This document shows positions 23,946 through 34,994 of a stretch of DNA of 64,000 bases, piece after piece. Under the pieces are notes generated by a model. The model ran no database searches. It had not been told where the DNA came from and saw only the letters and a list, made by a program, of their open reading frames with translations. The stretch covers positions 1,240,001 through 1,304,000 of the forward strand of contig NW_026515416.1 of NCBI RefSeq assembly GCF_014898815.1, written 5' to 3'. Positions within the stretch are counted from its first letter, which is position 1; each line of letters starts with the position of its first letter. A program made the position numbers and the translations under genes. Source of the stretch: Panonychus citri (lineage: Eukaryota; Arthropoda; Arachnida; Trombidiformes; Tetranychidae).

Positions 23946-24995
23946 AGGGGTATGTCAACCCTAAAATCGACCTCCGTCAAACACAAAATTAACAATTGTT
24001 TTAGTTAGAACATTTAAAAAACCTTCATCCGTTAGTCTTTAAAATTTGGTTCACAATCGGCGATCAAGTTTTGTTCGATCATAAATTAAACGATTCATCG
24101 ATTTGCAGAATGTTGCCTGTTACGATCCATCGACGACAAAGCTCTAGGATTAGATACTATCCAGGAGATTGATCTTTTCTTTCGATCGCAGCTCATTTGT
24201 CGTTCACCGCAGGTTAATCAGATCAAACTAAACATAGCTCTATGTTGACCGAGTTTCGACAACTTTTCTTTGACCTGCTACAGCAGTTGATCTGATCGAC
24301 ACATACAACTTGAGAGCGTATAACTTCGGAATGAAACTAGATCACCCAGTTAGATCATTATGCTTCTGATTACAAGCGCACTAATATATCTAGAGATCAA
24401 AAGTCTATTTTATTGGAATTCAATACCCAACTTTTTGTTAACACGCTCGAAGTGGGGCAAATCTCACGATAAAGTCGGAAACTTTTGATCTCTAGATATA
24501 TTAGTGCGCTTGTAATCAGAAGCATAATGATCTAACTTGGTGATCTAGTTTCATCCAGTGGCTCAGTTGTATGTGTCGAATCAGATCAACTGCTGTAGCA
24601 GGTCAAAGAAAAAAGTTGTCGAAAAAAGCTCGAGTCCAGCTATAGAGCTATGTTTGAGGTTTAATTTGATCTACTTAAATAAATTCCTGACGGTGACCTG
24701 ACGAAATGAGAGCTTGTCGAAAGAAAAATGACCTCAAGTCCATATCCTGAGATAGAAAAATATCTAATCCTAGAGCTTTTGTCAGTCGATGGATCGTAAC
24801 AAGAACTAACATTCTGCAAAAACGATGAACGGTTGGTTACATGATAATCGAAAAAAAACAAAAACTCGATGTAGCCTAACCAGAATTTTTTTAGAGCTTT
24901 TAAAAACGGATAGAGAGGTTTTATTAAATGTTCTAACTAAAACAATTGTTAATTTTGTGTTTGACGGAGGTCGATTTTAGGGTTGACATACCCCT
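23946..24995. mobile_element. Foldback/MITE-like element, TAA target duplication
   Basis: The outer ends are inverted repeats: AGGGGTATGTCAACCCTAAA at the left and its reverse complement at the right. The arms continue inward for about 460-480 bp each, well conserved at both the outer ends and near the centre (ATCTCTAGATATATTAGTGC and its complement) and more degenerate in between. The unpaired centre is about 24407-24482. Directly flanking both ends is TAA (23943-23945 and 24996-24998). A 3-bp TWA duplication is the signature of PIF/Harbinger transposases. No transposase frame is present. A minus-strand frame at 24661-24861 lies in an arm and is not credible. Confidence 0.85.
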
Positions 24996-24998
24996 TAA

Positions 24999-25600
24999 TA
25001 TTGTTATTTACTATTTTATCAAGGGAGATTTTTGTGTGTTATCAAACAGTAATCAATTTAACAATTTAATAATCTACCGTTGATAATTAGTTAAAAATGA
25101 ACAATTAACATTTGAGCGATGATTAGTTGATCGGTGAGATATGGGAAGAGACATTGTGAGAGACAGAGAAAACAAATTGATCAGAGAAAAACTTGATAAT
25201 GTCAATAAAGGTAAGTAATAATAAGATTTTGAGTATGATTAAGGTTAACCAATATAAAGGTGAACAAAGTTAATTAACTAACTAAATTTGATAATAGTGA
25301 TTATAGATACATTTATATATATATCTCTCTGTTAGGGGATTTTCTTAGTAGTTATATTATTTACAGTTATTGACATAGACGATACTTATTCATGTTTATG
25401 TGAATCATTATGATTTAAAGAAACACAGAAATTGAAAATTTATCTACTTGGAAGAAGATAATGTTTAACTAATTACAGGGTGATAATTAAGTTCGTGTGA
25501 AAGGGGATGGGAATTGAGATGCGTTCGAATAATTAAAAATTGAAATTTGATTAACTGTACATCGTAACACTCCAAATACCTTTCACACGAACTTTTTTTT
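24999..25600. other. UVRAG 3' region with inverted repeat
   Basis: No gene is present. AAGTTCGTGTGAAAGG at 25489-25504 is the exact reverse complement of CCTTTCACACGAACTT at 25579-25594. The pair lies just past the UVRAG stop codon, in its likely 3' untranslated region. Confidence 0.6.
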
Positions 25601-26796
25601 TTACCACCGTGTACTTGGTAATTTACATCCTTCCTCAATGAGATTATATAAATTTGGTAATGTTGCTCGAGGATCGGTTGTTTTGAGAGAAAGGTAATGT
25701 CTTAGTTGGGCGATATTCTTGTTTATCAGGTAAACAGCATAACTAAAGGCAATCCTTTTATCCTTGGAATTGGTATCGCAGTAAAGGGGAAAAACTCTTC
25801 CCGATTTATCTAATGAGGGATCAATATGATCAATAATACAGGAATTGGAACCATAAGGGATAAGTGAATATCGCAATGGAATATCTAAAAATTTCGATGT
25901 CATTAGAAGGAAATGACAAACATAACCAAGAGCCACCGATAGATGAAATGTATTTTTACCCTTGAAATCTTCGGAATCGGGAAGGTGTACATTACAAATG
26001 GAATATTTACCTGAGAAGAAAAAGAGAAAATAAAAAGAGAAAGAGAAACATTAGAATCATTCTGTTTTTCTGTCTTTATGTTTACCTTTATACAAGAAAA
26101 AAAAAGACAATCATTTAATGTAAATGGGGAAAATATGTCACATTTAAATGTCGTTTGTATTGTAAGTTGACCTCAATCTAATCTTGATACTTTAAGATGT
26201 AGATGAAAAGGATTTATATCAATAGACAACAAAAAATAATCTCTCCAAAGATGAATGTTTAATTTTTGATTGTTTACTTGTTTACTTGTTCAGCTGATTG
26301 TTAATGATATTAAAAAAGAGACTTAATATTTACCTTGATAGTTTTGAATTGGATAAATTTGACAAAGCTCCATAATTAGACTGTTTCGACGTAAGATGAG
26401 ATTATAATTGTTACTGGCTAGTATTTGTTTCTCTTCGGCTAATTCATTTCGTCGGCTTTCCAGACATTTATAATCGATTCTCATTTGTTCCCTTTGAACA
26501 TCCATGTCAATTGATGTCTCTTGGATTAATCGTTCATTTGAAGTTGATTTATCTTCTTGAGATTGGAAGCTTGAATGAGCTAGATTGTATTCTTGGTTTA
26601 GACATTTGATTCTTGCTTCAATCTCTTGTATATGGATTAATAATTCACGTTCACTTTCAATTTGATGAAGAATTGATTCCAATTTAGATTGTGTATCACT
26701 GATTAATTTATCTGTTCTTCGGATAACTTTATCAAGGACACATATTCTTTCAAATACTTTAAAACAATAGGAGACTCGTTGGTCTGAATTAGACAT
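25601..26796 (-). CDS. UVRAG: UVRAG-like autophagy protein, C2 domain missing
   Basis: I reconstruct two coding exons, complement(26334-26796) and complement(26010-25601). They are joined across a 323-bp GT-AG intron in phase 1 and give 290 aa. UVRAG is the Vps38-like subunit of the class III PI3-kinase (Vps34/Beclin 1) complex and acts in endosomal sorting and autophagosome maturation. Residues 15-140 form the coiled coil expected to pair with Beclin 1. Then come IYPIQNYQGKY, VHLPDSEDFKGK, ALGYVCHFLL, IPLRYSLIPYGS, VFPLY, YAVYLINKNIAQLR and TLPNLYNLIEE. All are in the order and spacing of the BARA2-type domain of UVRAG. The protein stops soon after, so the long C-terminal tail of vertebrate UVRAG is absent. 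The N-terminal C2 domain is also absent: the ATG begins exactly where the coiled coil does, and an in-frame stop lies 15 bp upstream. The partner may have upstream exons I did not find. Confidence 0.85.
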
Positions 26797-29682
26797 TATA
26801 AAAACTGTTAATTATCAGGCGAAGGTAGTAAAGGTGAATGGTGACTAATCACCGTCGATAATTAAAGATGATTATATATATAGTTAATAGAGTAACGAAG
26901 TGAGGGGAGAGAGAGAGAGAGAAAGACAAAATTGACACACTAAAAATACCCAATCAACAATTCAAGTCCCCAAGATCGATGAAGCAAAAACCAGACAAAA
27001 TCGGCCATAAACATGAATGGTTGTGGTGGGAAATCGGGTTGAAATCATAATCCTTTCACGCTGTGAAAATGTAAAATTAGCAAGAAGATGGTAACCATGT
27101 AGACGATTTAGAGAGCAGCAGAAAAGAGGAATAGAACCAGAGATATATTGGAAAGATAGCCAAGAATAAGAATAAAATAATCAATATATCAAGAGACGAA
27201 AAATTAAATTTTGCCGAATAGAAAAATGTGCTTTCAATGGGTGGTGGTTGTTACACTTTACCAGAATAGAGAATCACTTTTTCCCATTAAGGCGCCACAT
27301 CTAAAACAAATTCAGTTGAAATGTTCACAAATGGGTGGAAAATGAATTAGATAAACAGAATAGAAAATAATTGGATTAACAATTAAAACCACAAGAGAAA
27401 AAGAAAAATATGATAAAAACAATCAATTGATTAAACTAATTGTCTACATTGAGATGAGAAAAAAAAACAAATTCACTCACCGGGAGAAAGAACATTAGTG
27501 TCGCCATCTCATGTTTCTATTTGTAACTAAATAGAAAAGAATTTCTGTTTTCTTTTCTTCGGATCAGATATTCGATATTCGGATCTCTTTTAGAAAACAT
27601 GATTTTCTGTTTATGTTCAATTCTTGTTTGGAAACAGTTACAACAACATCTCTCTCCCTCTTTCTTTCTCTCTCTCAACGAGTTTACTGAGTTTCGATCT
27701 GATTGTTGTTTAAATTGTTAAATGATTAACTGTTAAAGATGATTTTATGTGTGGATAAGTGAATTAATCTATTTGAACAGTTTTTCTTCAATTGTGTTAA
27801 TTTGTTGGGCAGATGAAAATGTCATGAGATTTTCTTTCTCATTTTCTAAGTGACGGTGATTTGTTGGGGAGAAAAGAATTTCGAATGGCATAGAGAAAGA
27901 GAAAATTTGACTCAAAGAATAGAAAAAAAAATTACAATCGAACATTGTGATGAACAAATAATTGTTTTTCTCCTTCTACATTGTTTTATCTTCTTCTTAC
28001 TCTTTTATTTTATTTTTTATTCTTTTCTTTGACATTTATTATTATCCTTTTTTTTCAATTTTCTTCCATTTCCAAGTAAATAATATATTACAGTTTCTTC
28101 GTCTCTCTCTCTCTCTTTATTTCTCTTTGCGAGAAAGTGGAGAAAATCACAGAGAAAAATCAAGAAAAAAAAGAGACAAAGTTCTCTCTTTTCTCCCTGG
28201 TTTCCATTCTTGGTCCTCTCATCGGAAGAATCATCATCAATATTAACTAATCGACATCATCAACATCATCCATTACTCACAATTTATATTCTTGTGACTC
28301 TTCAAAACTCTCATCGTCTTCTTATCATCAATAATCTTCTTCTTTTTCTATTAATCAACAATAGATAAATTTATAAAACCAGTGAATGTACAACTTGTCC
28401 AGAAGAAAAAGAGATCAACATTAATCCAATTTGAAAATCTTTTTCTCTTCTCTTTATTTTTCATTCTGGTTAACTTACCCCAATACATTTTCTCCAGCAG
28501 TGGTTTGGACAAGTGAGAGAAAATAAAATCTCGACACTAATTACATTCGTTTTAATTGATTTATAACCTGATCCAAAGAGTAATAAGTATAGTATCTCTC
28601 TCTCTCTCTCTGTCTCTTAATCATCTCTTCAAATCATCATGTGTTTTTAGTGCTTTATCATCATCCCAATCTTCAACTTTAATTCTTCATTCTCTCGATT
28701 TATTTTATAATCTCTAATCATCATAACCTTCAAATCCAATCAACAATTTTTTTTTCTCCACTGATTTTCTTGTGTATTTGTTGTTATCAACTTTAGCCAA
28801 TGGCAACAGGATATATGCTATTAGATACAATTATTGTTATATTGTCACAGTTTGATAAAACAGAGAGAGAAAGAGAGGGGATGACGAGAGAGAGTAAAGC
28901 AAAAAGTTTAAGTGGATTTATCTTCTCTCTTATCTTATTAACTGTCTCTCTCTCTCACTTTTCTTCTCCATTTCTGTGATTTCTTTTTCATCATCATCAA
29001 CCGATTATTAAATCATCATCGTTCTCCATTTCTATTACAGCTTCTCTACTCTGTCTAGTTATTTTTTTCTTCTTTTCGATTGATGATTAATCCACAGTTT
29101 GATGATCTTCTATTGTCTTCAAGTTGATAATGTACCTGAATTTATATGTCACACATAATTATTACCAATAGTGATTGATTCATCTGCTTTTCTTTGCTCA
29201 GTTTTGATTACGAACACAAATCATCTTCATTAATTCATCTTATTGATCGTTGAAAACCAAAGTGAACACTTTCAATTTAAACTCGTTCTTTAACTGGAAC
29301 AATAAAAACTATCATCACCCAACACCCAAAGTTCAACAATTTAACCCTCATCATCTCAAGGTATGATTATAATTAACAATATAAAAACACTAACCATCAA
29401 TTGAGAAAAAGGTTATTTATATTTCTTTGTTTTTTTTTCATCTTTACAGAAAATCGAACGAGTTTTTTTTTGGTTCTATGAGCTTAACTGTTTAATCAAG
29501 TCCAGCCATAAACTTTGATGACCAGTCTAAAAAGATTAATCAATCTGATTACCTAAAAGCAAAATTAATCATTACAAAGTACAATTATCATCCCCAATCA
29601 CAACCCGTTTACTTGGCCGAGAGAGAGAGAGAATAATAAATTTCAAAAGGACCAAAAGGAGAATTAAAATTCTTAATGAGAA
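26797..29682. other. Divergent 5' region of UVRAG-like and MGAT4 genes
   Basis: No coding exon is supported. A strong minus-strand donor (CCCG/GTGAGT, exon edge 27481) follows AGATGGCGACAC, a YY1-like word, and could end a non-coding first exon of the UVRAG-like gene. On the plus strand, GT at 29361 and AG at 29449 delimit a plausible 89-bp intron in the MGAT4 5' untranslated region. The rest is pyrimidine-rich with CT/GA runs. The two genes point away from each other. Confidence 0.45.
29361..29449 (+). other. Probable 5'-UTR intron of MGAT4 gene
   Basis: Donor CTCAAG/GTATGA at 29361 and acceptor TTTTTTTTCATCTTTACAG at 29449 bound 89 bp with a polypyrimidine tract. It lies 233 bp before the start codon. 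This is signal-based only. Confidence 0.45.
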
Positions 29683-30336
29683 ATGAAACTTCGCGGTGGT
29701 CATCGACTTAAAATAATCTATTTCAGTGTATTACTCGCACTGATACCCGCCTTAACCATATTGGTACTTTTCACTGGTGATATTACCAATGATCGATCAA
29801 TATCAGGACCGTCTAAAGAAGCCATATTACAACAACAGCTGATTGAACTGAAAGAGAAATTAAATCACGTTGAGATGCTCAATCAACAGCGTAAAATTGA
29901 GGTTAACTATTTAAGGGAAACAATGAGAGCCGTTTCATCAAATGATAGTAAATGGTTTGATTCATCATCATCTTTTAGAGAATCAATCAATAATCTTGGT
30001 GGTAACAGTAATGGAGGTGGTTTTGGAATCGCTGGTTCCAATATTGGATTAGACATTCCCTTTCAAGGTCGCTCAGTTTCATCTGATCAAATTGAACTAC
30101 CCACCCTAGTCCACTTTTTACCCCATCTACTAAAATCTTCTGACCCATTGACCCCTGCTTTCCGTCGAGCCTCATCTCGTTATCCCAATGGTCGGCCTGG
30201 AGTTACCTGTGTCCTTGGTATACCAACAGTGAGACGACCCGTTCAATCATATCTTGTACAAACAATTCGTAATCTAATTAACAACCTTAATCCAGCAGAA
30301 AGAGAGGAAACATTAATTGTTGTCTTCATTGCTGAG
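29683..30336 (+). CDS. MGAT4: MGAT4-type GlcNAc-transferase, coding exon 1
   Basis: This is the first 218 codons of an alpha-1,3-mannosyl-glycoprotein 4-beta-N-acetylglucosaminyltransferase. That Golgi type II enzyme adds the beta-1,4 GlcNAc branch to the alpha-1,3-mannose arm of N-glycans, using UDP-GlcNAc. A short cytoplasmic tail (MKLRGGHRLK) precedes the signal anchor (about residues 10-31). A coiled-coil stem follows (LQQQLIELKEKLNHVEMLNQ), then a Gly/Ser/Asn-rich linker. The catalytic region starts with GVTCVLGIPTVRRPVQSYL and IRNLI, ending at VVFIAE. The exon closes at GAG/GTAAGT in phase 0. The open frame runs on to 30366, but that is intron. Joined to 55152-56444 and 56571-56597, the full protein is 657 aa, longer than the roughly 535 aa of human MGAT4A because of low-complexity inserts. 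Confidence 0.92.
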
Positions 30337-33300
30337 GTAAGTGTAACCATTTCTAATACACTTTAATTCAACTTATTTCCCTCTCTATCATCATTATCAT
30401 TTTTTATTTACTTACAATTTGCTACAAGAGAGTCAAAAAAAATACTCAGTGTTAATTTTCATACTATTGTTGTTGTTGATTGTCACCCAAAAAGTGTTCC
30501 TCTTGTTATCATCTCATTTTAATGGTTAAACTCATTGAACATGATGATAAATCTGTATCATTCTCTCTTTGCATGGTAATGATTTTATCTTGAAATGTTT
30601 TATCTTTTTCTCCATAGTAACTCATTGTTACAATTGGAATTTTTCTTCTCCATTTCTATGTCTCATTTACTCTGATTTTGTTGTGATAAAGATGCTAGAA
30701 GAAAGAGAGAGAGAGAGAGATGATGTAAATAATCATCTTTCTCCTTCACTTTTGTTTTAACATGTATTCCCAGTTTAATGACCTTAATCATGGCAGAAAT
30801 TATCATTACTTTCTTTGCATTTTGATTCATCATCATTAGCTGGTTTTACTCAAACTTAATCAGCTGAATGTTTTTGTTTTTGTTTTTGTTGACGCTTGGG
30901 ATGTTCGGGGTGATGATAATTTAGTTTGTTGAAACAGAAAATCATCTTTCCCAAAGACACAATCTTGAAAACTATAATAACAATTAAAAAACATTCACAT
31001 AAAAATTAAAGTAGAGTGATTAAGAATTAAATATTAAATGAGTTGTTAATTGTTGACTTAGTTTTAAGTATTAGATACAAAGGTTTTGCTCCTAATTCTG
31101 TTTATTATAATCTCTTTTTTTCTTTGTTAATTGATTGCAATACAAACAGTTACTTCATCTTTGTAATTACTTGAGAAACTTTCTTTCATGAATCGACCAC
31201 TATCCTGATTGAATGAATTGTATTTTGTTTTACCTGTTTTCGAGTCACGATGTTGTCCTTTTCTTGAATTTTCGCTGTTCCTTAAATATTATTGTGAAAA
31301 AAGTGAATTTGAAATGAGATTTATCAACTTTTTCATGAATATCCTCAATTTTGTTGTGGTGATCATGAAAAAGATTACGAAAAAAATGAAGACGATGCCA
31401 GAATAATGTTAGTATATTTAATGATGATTATGTTTAATATTCATTATTATCACAGTTTGATAAAGATGAAAACTTGAAAAGGAAAGAGTTTATTTGGCTT
31501 GTGAGTGAATGTACCGTTACTTTTACTCATCCTCATCCTGTAAAATGGGGTCACTATTATTATGATGACGATTCACTTAGAATCAGGTATCCGGATCCTG
31601 AATTTTCATCACTTTCTGATATTGTATCTTTTCAGCTTTTTACCATCGTCATAATGGTGATAACTTTTTCTTTGGCATTTCCTTTATCTATTACATCATT
31701 GTGATTATTTTTTATCATCAATATCATTGTCATTAATGATCAACAATTTACTTGATTCCTTTGTATTAATAGTTAGATCATCATTGTAATTGATGTTTTA
31801 TTTTTACTATTTTATTGATTCTTTCTAATAATAATAATAGTTCTTGTGATGAAGATGTATTATCTTGATCATTTTTCTCTTATTCCATGGAAATCAATCT
31901 TGTCTTATGTCAATCAATGTGATTTCCTGGTCTTTTTTACATCTAACTCATATTTCCATGATAAAAGATCTCATCTTACTGATTGTTGCGTAGATTGTTA
32001 AAAGATGACGATAAATAATAGCAATTAAAAGCAAAAAAAGAGAGTATAATCCATATAAAGTTCCTAATCTCTTTGATTAATCTAATCTTTAATCATTTCC
32101 AAACGTTGCCTCTTCACTATGAGATTAACTATTGTTTGTACAATATTTTAATTGTCCCACTTAGCGATTCTCAGTTGTAATTGTTTTTATTAACAAAACT
32201 TGTTTATCTTCATTCATATTTCATCAATTGTTGGAGAAATAACTTATTTTTCATGATGATTTAATCATCTTTGTAAACATGAAAATCTTACACAACGTAA
32301 TTACAATTTTCTGATTGATGAATCTCTTTCTCTCTCATTTAATATTAATTTTATTTCTCTCACTTTTATTTTTATATGATAACATTTCTCATTTTTCTTG
32401 ATAATATTCATAGATATTTTTATTTTCTCATACTCGGGACAAAAGTTTCCAGAATTAATTTAGATTAATTTGTTTGGTGATTAACTGTTTCCCACTTAAT
32501 TGTAATTAACTGTCAAAAAAGTGAAACCGTAACAAGGTTTTTCTTTGAGCTTTTTCATTTTCTTTTAAACTTTAACTTAACTTTTTCTCTTCTCTTATGA
32601 TTCTCTCCATGTATCAGCTGATGAATTTTTTTCTCTCTACCACCCTTTATGATTTGTTCACCCTGATTGACCTACTTTCATGATCTCTTACTATTATCAC
32701 CATCATAAACTGTAACAACAGCATGATAACAATAACCAATTAATCAGAATTAATCTATTTCGCTATTTAATCATTTCGTTTTGCTATCATTTGTCTTGAA
32801 TTGTTTTCTTTTTACTTATCAATCTACTTTATTTATAAACAAACAAATCTAATTGTTTGTTATTCAATTTCAATCGTTGGTGACCTTTCACTTTTTATAT
32901 TGTCGTTTTTGTAGTCAAACAAAAACAAAATGTCAAGTTAACTAATTCCACTTATCATGATGTCGATTAAGTCTGATCATGATGATGATGATTTCGTGTG
33001 TAAAAAATAATCTTGAGAAAGTTAAAGTAACAATTAATAAAGTAACTTGATATTATTATGAGTTAATATTTAATTACTTTAACAAATCAATTATCATGTC
33101 TAACAGGAGTAAACAATTTAATATAACTTTCATACAGTATAACCTTAATTAATAATTTTAGACAACAATTAATTATCTAGAGGTCAGAATAACTTTTACC
33201 ATTTGAGATTCATTTGAAAAGCTCATTGTTCTTGATTAAGTTATTAATATTATCATTATTTTGAGTTTACTTTCTTAATTGTAATAGATTAGTGTTCAGG

Positions 33301-34994
33301 TTGGATTTTTTTATTTCTCATCTACCATCATCATCATAATCATCATCATCATCATCATCAACTTAATCATCTGTCTTGAGATTTAAATGATTCAATCTAA
33401 TACATGATCATCATGTTTAAGCTTTAATAATACTCTGAGGAAAAAAACGAAAGTTTCAGCAATGGGAGTTAAATTATTTCTGCTCATCATAATGATCACT
33501 TGTAATTATTATTTTCAATATTAATTACAATTACTTGAACTTGAAACTCTGAAAGTACAGTTAATTGTTATTGGTTGAACAAAAAATTCAAACCAAATCA
33601 AATTAGATTAACTAATAGCTATTGAACACACACACATATATACAAAAAAAAAGTTTAATTGCTAAACTGAATTTAGGTTAACAACTTGGTTGTTTAAATA
33701 TTAAATATCTTGATTATTGCTAAATTTATACCAACTGAATCAACTTGATGATAACATTTGATTGTGATTTTATAATAAAGCCAATTATAACACTTTAAAT
33801 CTATTCTAATTAGAAAATCGATAATTTCAGCAATTTAATAATAATACACTCCCAATGAAATGAGCTCATTATATTCAACTATTGATCTAATATGTTACAT
33901 AGGAAGAGAGAGTGAGAGTTGACAAAACAAATTGTCACATTTAGAATACATCTCAGAATTAAATTAATTGCAATTGATTGTGTAGTTAATTTTGATCTTT
34001 CTGTTGATGATCAAGGTTGACAAAATCAATTGTAATTTAGTGATTATGTATATTGATATTAAGGTAATCATCAAATTTGTTGCGATAAATATTAATAACA
34101 GTAACTTTCCATTAGTTTAAATTGTTTATCATCTTAAATTGAGTAACAACACTGATAAATTAAATTTTCAAACCATTAATATGTTACTAAATTGTTACCA
34201 TGCTGAGCCCTGATATTATATTCACATAAACATAACCTTGTCAAACACAAAGTCCTCATCAATAATGATGATGATGGTGATGATGAGGATGAAGTTGATG
34301 TAGATGATATCAAACAACAACAATACATGGTAATCAATAAATTGATCTGATATTATCATTTTATCACCATTAAGCCAACAATTGAAATTGCATTCGTCCA
34401 GATATAAGGTTTTGACAATTGAACAATCAAATAATAATAATGAACAATTCATGAAGACAATTGAATGTTTGAATTAAAAATACTAGAGAGAGAGAGAGAG
34501 AAACTTTTTCCAATTAATTACAATAATATTATAATTATTATTATATATTATGCATTCGGTGTTATATCAACTTTAACAATCGCCATTGTTAAAGAAGCAA
34601 ATGATCATTTAATTAATTGATGATGATGAGCAATTTAATTAGCTAGAGGAGTAGAAAAAAACAATAGTTAAACTTACAATTAATCTCAATTGATTTTCAT
34701 TTCAATTGTGATTAAAATCAATTCCTATCTTCTATTGAAGAAAAGATTTCATTGGAAACATGTTATGTTTCTCAGGACGATTTTCAATGAGATGAAATGT
34801 GATTCACAATTAATATTCCAGAAAAATAACAATCAAAGATCAATTTTTTATTCCATATAAAAAGTAAAATTAAGATGAGAATATAATTTTAATTATGAAA
34901 TGATGAATAAGTTTTTTTGGTTCTTAATTAATACTATTGAGAAAAACTTCTTGATTTTCGTCAAATTTTTGTCAACTTTAGTTAGAAGATTATT
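30337..34994. other. MGAT4 intron, first part
   Basis: This is the start of the 24,815-bp intron. It is AT-rich with GA/CT and CAT microsatellites (for example GA near 30707-30720, CAT near 33334-33360). A perfect 10-bp-stem hairpin (CTTTAACAAT, loop CGCC, ATTGTTAAAG) lies at 34571-34594. No coding signal is convincing. AATAAA on the minus strand (34847-34852) fits polyadenylation of the nested gene ending at 34995. Confidence 0.6.

Noticed and set aside
24661..24861. Minus-strand frame of 66 codons
   Set aside because: It sits in one arm of the foldback element. No transposase motif is present.
33334..33360. CAT/ATC trinucleotide runs here and elsewhere considered as a CRISPR-like or regulatory array
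   Set aside because: They are simple microsatellites without spacers.
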